Part shown: positions 9,976-18,133 of the stretch, piece by piece
How positions within the stretch are numbered: position 1 is the first letter of the stretch
How the letters are laid out: each line of letters begins with the position of its first letter
The notes under the pieces: model-generated
What the model was told of the DNA's origin: nothing
Database searches by the model: none
The model's input: the letters and a program-made list of their open reading frames with translations, nothing else
Origin: Nonlabens agnitus
GTDB lineage: Bacteria > Bacteroidota > Bacteroidia > Flavobacteriales > Flavobacteriaceae
Reading direction: 5' to 3'
Assembly (NCBI RefSeq): GCF_002994045.1
Contig: NZ_MQUC01000003.1
Span: 1,960,501-2,024,500 of the forward strand
DNA length: 64,000 bases
Program-made: the position numbers and the translations under genes

Positions 9976-10353
9976 TTCAAATTCCTCCAATTCCCTGATA
10001 TAATCTGATTCATTAAAATTGTGCGATGCGATGGATAAGCAAACGGCACCGCTGGAAAAATCTTCTAATTCTCTCCATAGCATGGTGGGAATAAGCAAAC
10101 CTTTATCTGGTTTATTCAATAATATACTTTTCCATTTGTTGCCATCGTAAAGCTTGACGGTAAAACTACCGCTCAACGGTATCAATACAGATCGACAGAC
10201 CTTATGCGCATGACCGCCGCGATGACTATCACTGGGTACATCAAAAAGATAATAGATGCGCTTGATCTCAAAAGGTATAGTATCACCTTCCACCACCGCT
10301 AGATTTCCGCGTGGGTCTGTGATTTTAGGTATATCGATGATTTGATAGTTCAT
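9958..10353 (-). CDS. Sugar 3,4-ketoisomerase, FdtA/WxcM-like cupin
   Basis: A 131-residue single cupin. DPRGNLAVVE near the N-terminus, RIYYLFDVP, and RGGHAHK at about 45-51 (the conserved His pair used as acid/base) are typical of FdtA/QdtA enzymes, which convert dTDP-4-keto-6-deoxyglucose to its 3-keto isomer on the way to Fuc3NAc- or Qui3NAc-type sugars. The aminotransferase and acetyltransferase that normally follow are not in the window. It lies 12 bp after a glycosyltransferase gene on the same strand and overlaps the convergent GT gene by 18 bp. Confidence 0.85.
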   Translation of the reverse strand: MNYQIIDIPKITDPRGNLAVVEGDTIPFEIKRIYYLFDVPSDSHRGGHAHKVCRSVLIPLSGSFTVKLYDGNKWKSILLNKPDKGLLIPTMLWRELEDFSSGAVCLSIASHNFNESDYIRELEEFELATRS

Positions 10354-10365
10354 ATCTCAAATATA

Positions 10366-11217
10366 CTATAGATCTAGATGGAGATTGCGGTGTCCCTCAA
10401 AACCGGTAGCATAATCTTCTACTCCATGATCAAAAAGCCAGTATGCCTCAATCAATTTGCTCCAGTTTTTGACATAACCCTTGCGCCATAAAAAAAAGAC
10501 GTATTTAAAATTGAGAAAGATGGCTTTAAGTTGATTGCTATGCGCGGCGACTGCGCCACGGGCATAAATGGTTTTCTTACTGGTTGGATCTATTCCACTA
10601 CTCACTTCATCATGTTGCACGATAAATTCAGGGATAAATCGTCCCTGCTCTCCAGCATGAAGCAAATCTGTAAACAAAACCTGCTCTTCACCTAGTGGAA
10701 ATTGTGCTCCTAAACCAAATCGTTGATTGAAACGCACACCTGACGTTTGCATTCGTTTCACGTTAAGAACGATTTCAATGGATGCTGGTCCATGCGAGAG
10801 ATGTGTTTTGCGGTATTCAAATTCTTCTGCGGCATATGACCTTTTAGGCTTGCCATTAGGTAATTGCATTTTGAAAGTCAAGGCAGCGGTATCAGGATGT
10901 TTATGGATCGCTTGAAGGATATGAGTCATTGCAGTCGGTAATATTTGAACATCGTCGTCCAGTATCCAGACATATTTGCGAGTGGCATTTTCTAGCGCAA
11001 TGTTTCTGCTTCTGGACAATCCATAATTCGCGTCATTAATTACTCTGATAGAATCGATGTTGCTCGACAGTTGCCGCGTTTTACTTTGATTCACGATAAG
11101 TATAGGTTGCGTGATCTGACTCACCGGCAACGAAAAGATCCGCTCCAAAAAAGATAGATCCTCACGATCCATGGTCGCGATGAGAATTTCAATATCGTCT
11201 GTGGTGTAACTCGCCAA
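10366..11217 (-). CDS. Family 2 glycosyltransferase
   Basis: A GT-A type transferase: IEILIATMDREDLSFLERIF forms the first strand and helix, NYGLSRSRNIALENATRKYVWILDDDVQI carries the DDD metal motif, and GLGAQFPLGEEQVLFTDLL is the downstream acidic motif. The open frame reaches an ATG at 11286, but that start would overlap by 39 bp the opposite-strand gene beginning at 11248; I chose the TTG at 11217, which keeps the essential first strand and leaves a 30-bp divergent gap. The true start is uncertain. It precedes the FdtA-like gene by 12 bp. Confidence 0.75.
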   Translation of the reverse strand: MASYTTDDIEILIATMDREDLSFLERIFSLPVSQITQPILIVNQSKTRQLSSNIDSIRVINDANYGLSRSRNIALENATRKYVWILDDDVQILPTAMTHILQAIHKHPDTAALTFKMQLPNGKPKRSYAAEEFEYRKTHLSHGPASIEIVLNVKRMQTSGVRFNQRFGLGAQFPLGEEQVLFTDLLHAGEQGRFIPEFIVQHDEVSSGIDPTSKKTIYARGAVAAHSNQLKAIFLNFKYVFFLWRKGYVKNWSKLIEAYWLFDHGVEDYATGFEGHRNLHLDL

Positions 11218-11247
11218 GGCCTTATCTTTAACCCAAAGGTACTTTTT

Positions 11248-12387
11248 ATGCGCATCTTGCTGGTAGGCGAGTACAGTAATTTCCACAACTCACTCAAATA
11301 TGGGTTGGAATTTTTAGGACATGAGGTCACCATCATAGGCGATGGCGATGGTTTCAAGCGGTTTCCCGTAGATATTAATATCGGGAACGATTTCTTGGAA
11401 CGCTCTTGGTTCACGCGCAAGCTCAAGGTTGGATTATGGAAAATCACGGGCTACCATCTAGCAGATTATTTAAAGTTATCTCGCTTTCGCGAAAGCGAAC
11501 CTCTTCTCAAGCATTATGATATCGTACAGTTCATCAATTCCAATCCATTTAATTGTGGTGCACGTACGGAGCGGAAAATGTTAGAATCGATTATCGCTCA
11601 AAACAAAAGGTTTTTTCTTGCTGCCTGCGGTGATGATCACGAATATGTAAAATACCTCACAGAAGAGCACCAAGGCTACAGCATTCTTGAAGCCGTCAAG
11701 CACGGCAAGCAGCAACAAACAGATTTTCAATACTCCTATAAATACCTGAAACCTGCCTATCGAGACAACTATTACCGCCTAGTTGATGTGGCTACACATG
11801 TGATACCTAGCAATGTGGATTATGCCATGGCGCTAACTCATAACCCTAAAGCTATTCCTATCATACCAGCGGCCATCAACTGTGGTGCATTACATCTGGA
11901 TCAAAACGCAGACCTAAGCGTTATCAAAATCTTTGTGGGAATCAATAGGTCCAACTATTGGAAAAAAGGAATCAATTATTTTGAAGAAACTCTAGAAATT
12001 ATAAAGAAAAAATATGGCTCTAAGGTAGAAGTCATGACAGCAGAAAATCTGCCATATAACGAGTATGTAAAGATTTACAAGAAGGCGCATATCTTACTGG
12101 ATCAAGTGCTTTGCTATGATCAAGGTTACAATGCTCTGGAGGCGATGTTACAGGGAAAAGTGGTTTTTAGCGGTGCCGGAGAAGTTTATCTAACCGCGCA
12201 TCAACTTACCAGTGTACCCGCAATAGACGCGCAACCAGATGTAGATTACCTAGTAGGAAAATTATCTGAACTCATTGACCATCCTATTTCCATTCTTGAA
12301 ATAGGTCGTACCGCCCGCAATCATGTATTACAACATCATGAAAGTGTCATGATTGCAGAGCGCTATTTGCAATACTATCAGGAATAA
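11248..12387 (+). CDS. Glycosyltransferase, GT-B-like
   Basis: A 379-residue protein starting MRILLVGEYSNFHNSLKYGLEFLGHEV, a Rossmann-type N-terminus of GT-B transferases. The C-terminal half has IFVGINRSNYWKKG, a substrate-binding helix region DQVLCYDQGYNALEAMLQGKVVFSG in the place of the usual ExxxE motif, and a terminal helix ERYLQYYQE. It is diverged from classical GT4 enzymes but fits a surface-glycan role among its neighbours. Residues RFRESE (79-84) come from the palindrome at 11482-11497, placed between the N-terminal helix pair and the next strand. Confidence 0.75.
   Translation: MRILLVGEYSNFHNSLKYGLEFLGHEVTIIGDGDGFKRFPVDINIGNDFLERSWFTRKLKVGLWKITGYHLADYLKLSRFRESEPLLKHYDIVQFINSNPFNCGARTERKMLESIIAQNKRFFLAACGDDHEYVKYLTEEHQGYSILEAVKHGKQQQTDFQYSYKYLKPAYRDNYYRLVDVATHVIPSNVDYAMALTHNPKAIPIIPAAINCGALHLDQNADLSVIKIFVGINRSNYWKKGINYFEETLEIIKKKYGSKVEVMTAENLPYNEYVKIYKKAHILLDQVLCYDQGYNALEAMLQGKVVFSGAGEVYLTAHQLTSVPAIDAQPDVDYLVGKLSELIDHPISILEIGRTARNHVLQHHESVMIAERYLQYYQE
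11482..11497. repeat. Dispersed 16-bp palindrome CGCTTTCGCGAAAGCG
   Basis: Perfect copy inside a glycosyltransferase gene, read as RFRES. Confidence 0.95.
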
Positions 12388-12425
12388 GCAAAGGCTACAT
12401 CCTTGTGCCTTTTGCTTTTATTTAT
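12386..12425. terminator. Bidirectional terminator between convergent genes
   Basis: AAGCAAAGGC at 12386-12395 pairs with GCCTTTTGCTT at 12407-12417 (one bulged T), followed by a T-rich stretch on the plus strand. It overlaps the end of the plus-strand glycosyltransferase gene and the end of the minus-strand small gene. Confidence 0.65.
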
Positions 12426-12702
12426 TCTTCCACTGGATGTCGATACCTTGAAAATCCTCGGCCGCTTTTTCCTTAGCCTGGCTGGGAATCATGAATTCAA
12501 ATTCCATAATAACTTCAAGATCATCGTCAAAATAGAACAGCATGGTTTCTTCTCCATCATAATCGCATATGGTCAACGCATGAACGTCATGCTCTACAAA
12601 ATATTCATCCTTGACTTTTTGGGGTTCTAGAAACTCAAAGTAATGCAGGACTTTTGCGCCTTTGAAATAGTCGAAATCTTCTAGATATAATTGATCTGCC
12701 AT
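12418..12702 (-). CDS. Hypothetical small acidic protein
   Basis: A 94-residue acidic soluble protein rich in Asp, Glu, Phe and Tyr (MADQLYLEDFDYFKGAKVLHYFEFLEP; CDYDGEETMLFYFDDDLEVIMEFEF). No signal peptide or membrane segment. I do not recognise the family; the alternation suggests a small beta-rich fold. An upstream ATG at 12726 would add eight residues; the start at 12702 is preferred because MADQ gives a cleaner N-terminus. It lies downstream of the E2 gene on the same strand, but a terminator separates them. Confidence 0.7.
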   Translation of the reverse strand: MADQLYLEDFDYFKGAKVLHYFEFLEPQKVKDEYFVEHDVHALTICDYDGEETMLFYFDDDLEVIMEFEFMIPSQAKEKAAEDFQGIDIQWKNK

Positions 12703-12730
12703 ATTGTAAAAATACGTTTTAAGCATTTAA

Positions 12731-12762
12731 TAAAGATAAAGCCAGTCGAGTGTGACTGGCTT
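12731..12762 (-). terminator. Terminator after the E2 gene
   Basis: A 9-bp stem (AAGCCAGTC at 12739-12747, GACTGGCTT at 12754-12762) followed on the minus strand by TTTATCTTTATT-like sequence. It would end the E2 transcript. Confidence 0.65.
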
Positions 12763-12786
12763 GTGATTCTTTATAGGTCATTGTTT

Positions 12787-12802
12787 CGCTTTCGCGAAAG
12801 CG
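12787..12802. repeat. Dispersed 16-bp palindrome CGCTTTCGCGAAAGCG
   Basis: Perfect intergenic copy whose symmetry extends outwards (TTCGC...GCGAA plus flanking TTG/CAA) so that it could form a long hairpin after the E2 gene. Confidence 0.95.
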
Positions 12803-12824
12803 AAAACAAATCATCATTAAAATT

Positions 12825-14183
12825 TTAAATGGATCTATCTGGATCAAATCCTTCCAACAGTTGAGCCACTCGTTGGACGAACTGACCGCCCAAGGCGCCA
12901 TTAACCACACGATGGTCATAACTGTGCGATAAGAACATCTTCATACGTATCCCGATAAAATCACCTGATGGTGTTTCTACTACGGCAGGTACTTTCCTGA
13001 TGGCACCAAGTGCGAGTATTGCGACCTGTGGCTGATTGATTATAGGGGTTCCCATAATCGATCCAAAGGTTCCCACATTAGTAACCGTATAAGTGCCGCC
13101 TTGAGTATCGTCTGGTTTCAATTTCCCATCACGAGCTCTTGTTGCAAGATCGTTCACGGCTTTGGCCATTCCAACAAGATTCAGCTGGTCTGCATTCTTG
13201 ATGACTGGTACGATCAAATTGCCATCTGGTAATGCCGCAGCCATACCTAAATTGATGTTTTTTCGCTTGATGATCTTATCTCCATCCAGAGAAATATTTA
13301 TCATTGGGAACTCCTTGATGGCCTGCGCCACGGCTTCCATAAAAATAGGTGTAAACGTGAGGTTCTCACCTTCGCGCTTTTGGAACGCTTCTTTATGTTT
13401 CTTTCTCCAGTTCCAGATGTTTGTAACATCGCACTCAATGAAACTTTGCACATGGGCGCTAGTTTGCACGGACGCTACCATGTGATGAGAAATCATTTTA
13501 CCCATGCGGCTCATCTCTATGATCTCGTCTCCACCGTTGACGGATATAGGTGCAGCCTTAGGAGCTTGTTTAGGTGCTGCACTGTGACTTGCTGGTGAGG
13601 CTGGACTTTGAGGGGCAGTAGAAGTTTGCTTGACTTTACCACTTTTTCTATCGTCAACAAATTTGAGAATATCATTTTTGGTCACTCGTCCATCTTTACC
13701 AGTACCGGCAATGGATTCAAGCTCTTCTATAGAAATGTTCTCTTCTTTCGCAATATTTTTTACAAGTGGTGAGTAGAAGGATTCACTTGAAGAGTAATCA
13801 TTCTTACCAGCGGTTTGCATTCCTTTATCGACTTGAGCTTCGGCAGTTTTTGTGGCCTCTTGAGCATATCCTGCTGGAGCGCCATCTTCTACTGTTACCT
13901 CATCTACCTCGCTACTTTCATCGCTGGTCTCTGATTCTTCTCCATCTGTTTCAATGATGGCTATAACTTGTCCTACTTGGACCACGTCATCAACTTCAAA
14001 AAGAATTTCTACGAGTTTGCCATCCACTTCACTGGGAACTTCACTGTCCACTTTATCTGTGGCGATTTCCAGAACAGGTTCGTCCATTTCAATGGCATCT
14101 CCTACATTCTTGAGCCATGAGGTAATGGTAGCTTCTGCTACGGATTCTCCCATTTTGGGCAATTTCAATTCAAATCGAGCCAT
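12825..14183 (-). CDS. 2-oxoacid dehydrogenase complex E2 (dihydrolipoyl acyltransferase)
   Basis: A 452-residue acyltransferase of a 2-oxoacid dehydrogenase complex. Lipoyl domain at 1-80 with the lipoylation site Lys44 in TDKVDSE; acidic linker; peripheral-subunit-binding domain about 133-172 (SPLVKNIAKEENISIEELESI, GKDGRVTKNDIL); linker rich in Ala and Pro; catalytic domain from about 220 to the end. The active-site His is H424 in DHRVVNGALGG; this motif is usually DHRxxDG, so the Asp is replaced by Asn here. Which complex it belongs to (branched-chain, 2-oxoglutarate or pyruvate) cannot be settled, as E1 and E3 are not adjacent; the N-terminus favours a branched-chain type. Confidence 0.9.
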   Translation of the reverse strand: MARFELKLPKMGESVAEATITSWLKNVGDAIEMDEPVLEIATDKVDSEVPSEVDGKLVEILFEVDDVVQVGQVIAIIETDGEESETSDESSEVDEVTVEDGAPAGYAQEATKTAEAQVDKGMQTAGKNDYSSSESFYSPLVKNIAKEENISIEELESIAGTGKDGRVTKNDILKFVDDRKSGKVKQTSTAPQSPASPASHSAAPKQAPKAAPISVNGGDEIIEMSRMGKMISHHMVASVQTSAHVQSFIECDVTNIWNWRKKHKEAFQKREGENLTFTPIFMEAVAQAIKEFPMINISLDGDKIIKRKNINLGMAAALPDGNLIVPVIKNADQLNLVGMAKAVNDLATRARDGKLKPDDTQGGTYTVTNVGTFGSIMGTPIINQPQVAILALGAIRKVPAVVETPSGDFIGIRMKMFLSHSYDHRVVNGALGGQFVQRVAQLLEGFDPDRSI

Positions 14184-14312
14184 ATCTTGAAAACTTGGTT
14201 GTTTTAATATTTTGCAAAAGTACTAATAATACCCAACTGATTATGAATATCGCATTGTGATAGGAAATATTTAAGATATCAATCGTAATACCTCAAAAAT
14301 CTTCCTTAATCC

Positions 14313-15488
14313 TTAAAGTATTCTCACCTCGCCACGTTCTGTGCTGGTATCACTGCCCGCATAAGCGGTTCTATTCCAGGTCAAGAATCGATATTGACCT
14401 TGATTATTAGAAGTTGAAGCTAGGGTTTCTATCAGCTTGTCAATTTCTAATGAGCCTAAATCAAAAATATATTTAGAGCTGCTCATGCCTTCTTGAATAA
14501 ATTCTTTGAAGGAAATGGATCGTGAGGCCCAATCTGGTTGATAAGCAGCATCATTGGTAACGCAAACAACAGGTAATTCCTTTGTAATAGATGCAATATC
14601 TGTATCGCGACTTTTGAAAAATCTGGTCATGTACCGCAAAAGACCGGTCAACCATTTTCCCTTAGGGTAATGTTTTTCATAGTAAAGATGCATGGCTCCA
14701 TAAAATCGCTCAAAATACTTAGCATCCTTTATGGTGCTTTCTCCTTTGAAATGAATAGCCGTCTGTGATCCCAAATAATAATTTTGAAGCCCATCTTTAA
14801 TCGCAGTAAAACTTAAGTCGATATCTTCTCCATACATAAAATAACGCTCATCCAGACCTCCCAAACGATTATAAACTTCTCGTTTCCCCATCAAGAAAGC
14901 GCCTACCAGCACTTCAGTCGGGCCGTCTTGATTCTGTTCGAGTCGCTGATCGTAGTAGCTGCCCGAAAAGCCAAGGATCTTTTTTAAGATCCCAGTTCGG
15001 GTAGGAACGCGACGCTTACTTTCTGGTAAATAGGTTCCTTTTCCATCAATAAGTTGGATTCCTAGAAAGCCTATTTGAGAGTTCGCTTTCGTACCTCGAC
15101 TACGCTCGGTATGAACTTCTTTATCGCTTTGCTCAAGGAAAGCGGTTTCCCCATCAACCTCCAGTGCCTTACTTTGAAAGAAATCCAGGCAATTTGCAAA
15201 TACCTTTTCACCTACAATTACATCTGGGTTGACGAGACATACGTGCGTACCTCTTGCTTGTTCTACAGCGACATTGTTCCCTTTGGAAAACCCGTAGTTG
15301 TCATCCAACCGAATCACTTTTACCTGAGGAAATGCCTTGAGAAGTCGCTCTACACTATCATCTGTAGAATCATTGTCTGCAACAATGACCTCTGCATGGA
15401 GATTTTCAGTAGCTCTCAGGACGCTAGCAACGCATAGTTCCAGAAAAACCCTTGCGTTGTAATTCAATATGATGACAGAAAGGTCCAT
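14313..15488 (-). CDS. Family 2 glycosyltransferase with repeat-derived insert
   Basis: A 391-residue GT-A enzyme resembling rhamnosyltransferases: SVIILNYNARVFLELCVASV, VIVADNDSTDDSV, YGFSKGNNVAVEQA, CLVNPDV, and MYGEDIDLSFTAIKDG are the ordered motifs. One base separates its start from the end of recR upstream, so the two are co-transcribed. Residues about 115-136 (from AFLEQ to TKANS) interrupt a region that is normally short between the second helix and IGFLGIQLIDG; the DNA here is the palindrome split by another repeat (15082-15145). Activity may survive since the insert lies in a surface loop. Confidence 0.85.
   Translation of the reverse strand: MDLSVIILNYNARVFLELCVASVLRATENLHAEVIVADNDSTDDSVERLLKAFPQVKVIRLDDNYGFSKGNNVAVEQARGTHVCLVNPDVIVGEKVFANCLDFFQSKALEVDGETAFLEQSDKEVHTERSRGTKANSQIGFLGIQLIDGKGTYLPESKRRVPTRTGILKKILGFSGSYYDQRLEQNQDGPTEVLVGAFLMGKREVYNRLGGLDERYFMYGEDIDLSFTAIKDGLQNYYLGSQTAIHFKGESTIKDAKYFERFYGAMHLYYEKHYPKGKWLTGLLRYMTRFFKSRDTDIASITKELPVVCVTNDAAYQPDWASRSISFKEFIQEGMSSSKYIFDLGSLEIDKLIETLASTSNNQGQYRFLTWNRTAYAGSDTSTERGEVRIL
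15082..15145. repeat. Palindrome split by a second repeat
   Basis: TTCGCTTTC at 15082-15090 and GAAAGCGG at 15138-15145 are the two halves of the dispersed palindrome. Between them is a 47-bp stretch that includes GTACCTCGACTACGCTCGGT (15091-15110), a sequence resembling short REP-like repeats that I recall from flavobacterial genomes. The reading frame of the glycosyltransferase is kept. Confidence 0.6.
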
Positions 15489-15489
15489 T

Positions 15490-16107
15490 CTAATTTTTCA
15501 ATGAATTCTCATATGGGACTCTATGCAGGATACTGCGTCCCAACGTGACCTCATCTGCAAATTCCAGCTCATCTCCTACCGCAATACCACGAGCAATCGT
15601 TGACGTATTAATCTGTAAGCCATCCAGCTGTTTGAATATATAGAAGTTTGTGGTATCGCCTTCTATCGTAGGACTTAAGGCAAAAATGATTTCTTTCACT
15701 CCATCTTCTTTAACGCGTCTTACCAATGAGCCAACTTTCAAATCCTGCGGCCCAACACCATCCATCGGGCTGATTTTACCACCCAAAACATGATACAATC
15801 CACGATACTGGCTGGTGTTTTCAATCGCCATCACGTCACGAATATCTTCTACCACACAAACAATGGTCTCGTCACGGCTGTTGCTGGCGCAAATCTCACA
15901 AAGATCTGTATCACTGACGTTGTGGCATTTTTTACAAAACTGTAGATCATGGCGCATCTTAAGTAAGGCATCTGACAACAGGTCTGTATTTTGCTCTGGT
16001 TGTCGCATAAGGTGTAATACTAGTCTTAATGCGGTACGCTTGCCTATTCCAGGTAACTGAGAAACCTGATTTACGGCTTCTTCCAGGATTTTTGAGGAGA
16101 AATTCAT
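15490..16107 (-). CDS. recR: Recombination mediator protein RecR
   Basis: A 205-residue protein with all RecR parts: N-terminal helix-hairpin-helix ([17 protein letters not shown], 17-33), a four-Cys zinc finger with C58, C61, C70 and C73 ([17 protein letters not shown]), a Toprim domain from about 80 ([34 protein letters not shown]) and the C-terminal [20 protein letters not shown]alker-B-like segment. It helps load RecA at gapped DNA with RecO. It heads a two-gene unit with the glycosyltransferase (1-bp gap). A TATATTTG -7 element lies just upstream at 16114-16121. Confidence 0.96.
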   Translation of the reverse strand: MNFSSKILEEAVNQVSQLPGIGKRTALRLVLHLMRQPEQNTDLLSDALLKMRHDLQFCKKCHNVSDTDLCEICASNSRDETIVCVVEDIRDVMAIENTSQYRGLYHVLGGKISPMDGVGPQDLKVGSLVRRVKEDGVKEIIFALSPTIEGDTTNFYIFKQLDGLQINTSTIARGIAVGDELEFADEVTLGRSILHRVPYENSLKN

Positions 16108-16113
16108 GTCCTA

Positions 16114-16121
16114 CAAATATA
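16114..16121 (-). promoter_or_regulatory. Putative -7 element of the recR promoter
   Basis: TATATTTG on the minus strand matches the Bacteroidetes -7 consensus TAnnTTTG seven bases before the recR start. No TTTG is seen 18-19 bases further upstream, so support is partial. Confidence 0.35.
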
Positions 16122-16201
16122 CACACTCGCGCAAGTTTCTAATAGAAGGCGATTACCAATAGACGCTAGAATAATATTAATTTAGCCACAAAACCAAAAC
16201 A

Positions 16202-17683
16202 TTGACTTCTACCCAAATTTTAATCACTATCGCCGTTTATTTTGCGGTTCTCGTTGGGATTTCATTTATCGTGGGCCGCAAGAGCGACAGCGCCACTTTT
16301 TTTAGAGGTAATCGTAGCTCGCCTTGGTACATTGTAGCATTTGGAATGATAGGTGCCTCATTGAGCGGCGTAACCTTTATCTCAGTTCCTGGTGCCGTTG
16401 AAGCTGGCGCGATGAATTATTTTCAGGTCGTCCTCGGGTATATCGTGGGCTATGCAGTGATTGGGTTGGTTTTAATGCCATTGTACTACCGCATGAATCT
16501 CACTTCCATTTACAGTTATCTAGGTGATCGTTATGGCAGCGCCGCGCAATATACCGGCAGTAGCTTTTTTCTCTTGTCGCGCATCGTAGGCGCAAGCTTT
16601 AGATTGTATCTCGTGGCTGGTGTTTTGCAAACTTTCGTATTTGACCAGATGGACATAGCATTCTGGCAGACAGTGACCTTTACCGTTTTGTTGATTTGGC
16701 TATACACTTTTAAATCAGGAATCAAGACCATTGTCTGGACAGATACGTTGCAAACCCTTTTTATGCTCATTGCTTTGGGTGCCGCGATATATTTTATATC
16801 AGATAGTTTGGATTTGGGCGGTTTTAGTGGTGTCGTGAATTTTGTCAATGATAGCGACCTGTCTCAAATCTTCTTTTGGGACGATTGGAAAAGCGATCAG
16901 TATTTTGTCAAGCAATTCCTTGCAGGTGCGTTTATAGCTATCGTGATGACCGGGCTGGACCAAGACATGATGCAAAAAAACCTAACCTGTCGCAGCCTTC
17001 AGGATGCTCAAAAGAACATTTTCTGGTTCACACTTGTTTTAACAGCAGTCAACTTTGTTTTTTTAGCCCTAGGCGTGCTGCTTACCGCTTTCGCGAAAGC
17101 GGAATCCATAACAGCCACAAAGGACGATTTATTTCCTGCGATTGCCATTAACGGTGGCCTGGGAATAGGTATGGGATTGGTGTTTCTGCTAGGATTGATC
17201 GCCGCGGCCTATTCCAGTGCAGACAGCGCACTGACCTCACTCACCACATCTTTTTCTGTAGATATCGTAAAAATCGAAACCAGATTCACAGAGCGACGCC
17301 AGCAATTGCTGCGCAAATTGTTTCACATCGGGTTTTCTGTGATTTTGATATTGGTGATCGTGAGTTTTGAATATGTCATCAAGGACGCGAGTGTGATCAA
17401 CAAATTGTTTGTATTTGCAGGATATACCTACGGACCGCTGTTGGGATTATTTGGGTTTGGGATATTGACAAAAAGGAGTGTTTACCACAAAATCATTCCG
17501 TTTATTGCGATTGCATCACCATTCCTCACCTACCTTATCAGTTATCTATCATCCACGTATAGTGGCTTTGAGTTTGGTTTCTTTGTGTTGCTGTTGAATG
17601 GTGCCGTTACCTTTATAGGCTTATTGGTGGCTAGTTTGTTTAGTCCTCAAGCTAACGCTGAGCCACTTGCTGCTCATTCTTAG
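16202..17683 (+). CDS. Sodium:solute symporter (SSS family)
   Basis: A 493-residue integral membrane protein with about 13 hydrophobic segments, including YFAVLVGISFIVGRKS at the N-terminus, GASLSGVTFISVPG in TM2, and AAYSSADSALTSLTTSFSVDI in TM8, the typical sodium-site region with Ser/Thr residues. SSS members import sugars, amino acids or vitamins with Na+; the substrate is not evident. The start is a TTG; the next in-frame Met is within TM2, so TTG is needed to include TM1. Residues AFAKAE in a loop are encoded by the palindrome at 17086-17101. Confidence 0.88.
   Translation: MTSTQILITIAVYFAVLVGISFIVGRKSDSATFFRGNRSSPWYIVAFGMIGASLSGVTFISVPGAVEAGAMNYFQVVLGYIVGYAVIGLVLMPLYYRMNLTSIYSYLGDRYGSAAQYTGSSFFLLSRIVGASFRLYLVAGVLQTFVFDQMDIAFWQTVTFTVLLIWLYTFKSGIKTIVWTDTLQTLFMLIALGAAIYFISDSLDLGGFSGVVNFVNDSDLSQIFFWDDWKSDQYFVKQFLAGAFIAIVMTGLDQDMMQKNLTCRSLQDAQKNIFWFTLVLTAVNFVFLALGVLLTAFAKAESITATKDDLFPAIAINGGLGIGMGLVFLLGLIAAAYSSADSALTSLTTSFSVDIVKIETRFTERRQQLLRKLFHIGFSVILILVIVSFEYVIKDASVINKLFVFAGYTYGPLLGLFGFGILTKRSVYHKIIPFIAIASPFLTYLISYLSSTYSGFEFGFFVLLLNGAVTFIGLLVASLFSPQANAEPLAAHS
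17086..17101. repeat. Dispersed 16-bp palindrome CGCTTTCGCGAAAGCG
   Basis: Perfect copy in the SSS symporter gene, read as AFAKA. Confidence 0.95.
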
Positions 17684-17696
17684 AGTTTTAAGGGAT

Positions 17697-17722
17697 GAGG
17701 TATTAGGTATGAGGTATGAGGT
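17697..17722. repeat. Short 7-bp tandem repeat (AGGTATG-like)
   Basis: About three and a half units of AGGTATK right after the symporter gene. The unit differs by one base from the 7-bp unit at 63281-63343 (AGGAATG in the same register). The rest of 17723-17887 shows no gene or clear signal. Confidence 0.6.
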
Positions 17723-17887
17723 AAACTTCAATAATTGTAAATACCTGTGAAATTTACACGGCAAGATAGAGGCTGATTGCTAAAATAAATTCACTCATAT
17801 CCAGCCTTTACGATAGCTTCCCCGTCATAGGATTAGTAGCTTGCTAAACTCGAGCAAATCTAGAATTGGCAATTTTTTCCTTTTCCA

Positions 17888-18133
17888 TTACTTCTTCTTC
17901 AATTTAGAATCGGCAAAATCCAGAAGGATTTCAAAACCCCAAAACAGATAAAGAGGCACACATAGGATCAGCGGAAAGTAAAGAAAATTCAAACTCCAAC
18001 CATTGACAAATTCAACACCTAGAGATATGTTGCCAAAATAGGCTAAACCTGCAGCCACTAAAGCAATTACTGTAAAGTAGAGTGTCTTGCGTTGCTCGCT
18101 GTTTTTAGTTTGCTTTTTGATTTCGATTCTAAT
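17888..18133 (-). CDS. Possible small two-TM membrane protein without a standard start
   Basis: An 81-codon open frame ending TAA at 17888. A basic N-terminus (KKQTKNSEQRK) is followed by two hydrophobic segments (LYFTVIALVAAGLAYFGNISLG; LNFLYFPLILCVPLYLFWGFEILL) and a Lys-rich tail, a convincing membrane-protein pattern. There is no ATG, GTG or TTG before the first segment; an ATT at 18133-18131 overlaps the stop codon of the upstream CoA-binding gene, so initiation at ATT by translational coupling, or a lost start, are the options. The family is not recognised. Confidence 0.45.
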   Translation of the reverse strand: MRIEIKKQTKNSEQRKTLYFTVIALVAAGLAYFGNISLGVEFVNGWSLNFLYFPLILCVPLYLFWGFEILLDFADSKLKKK

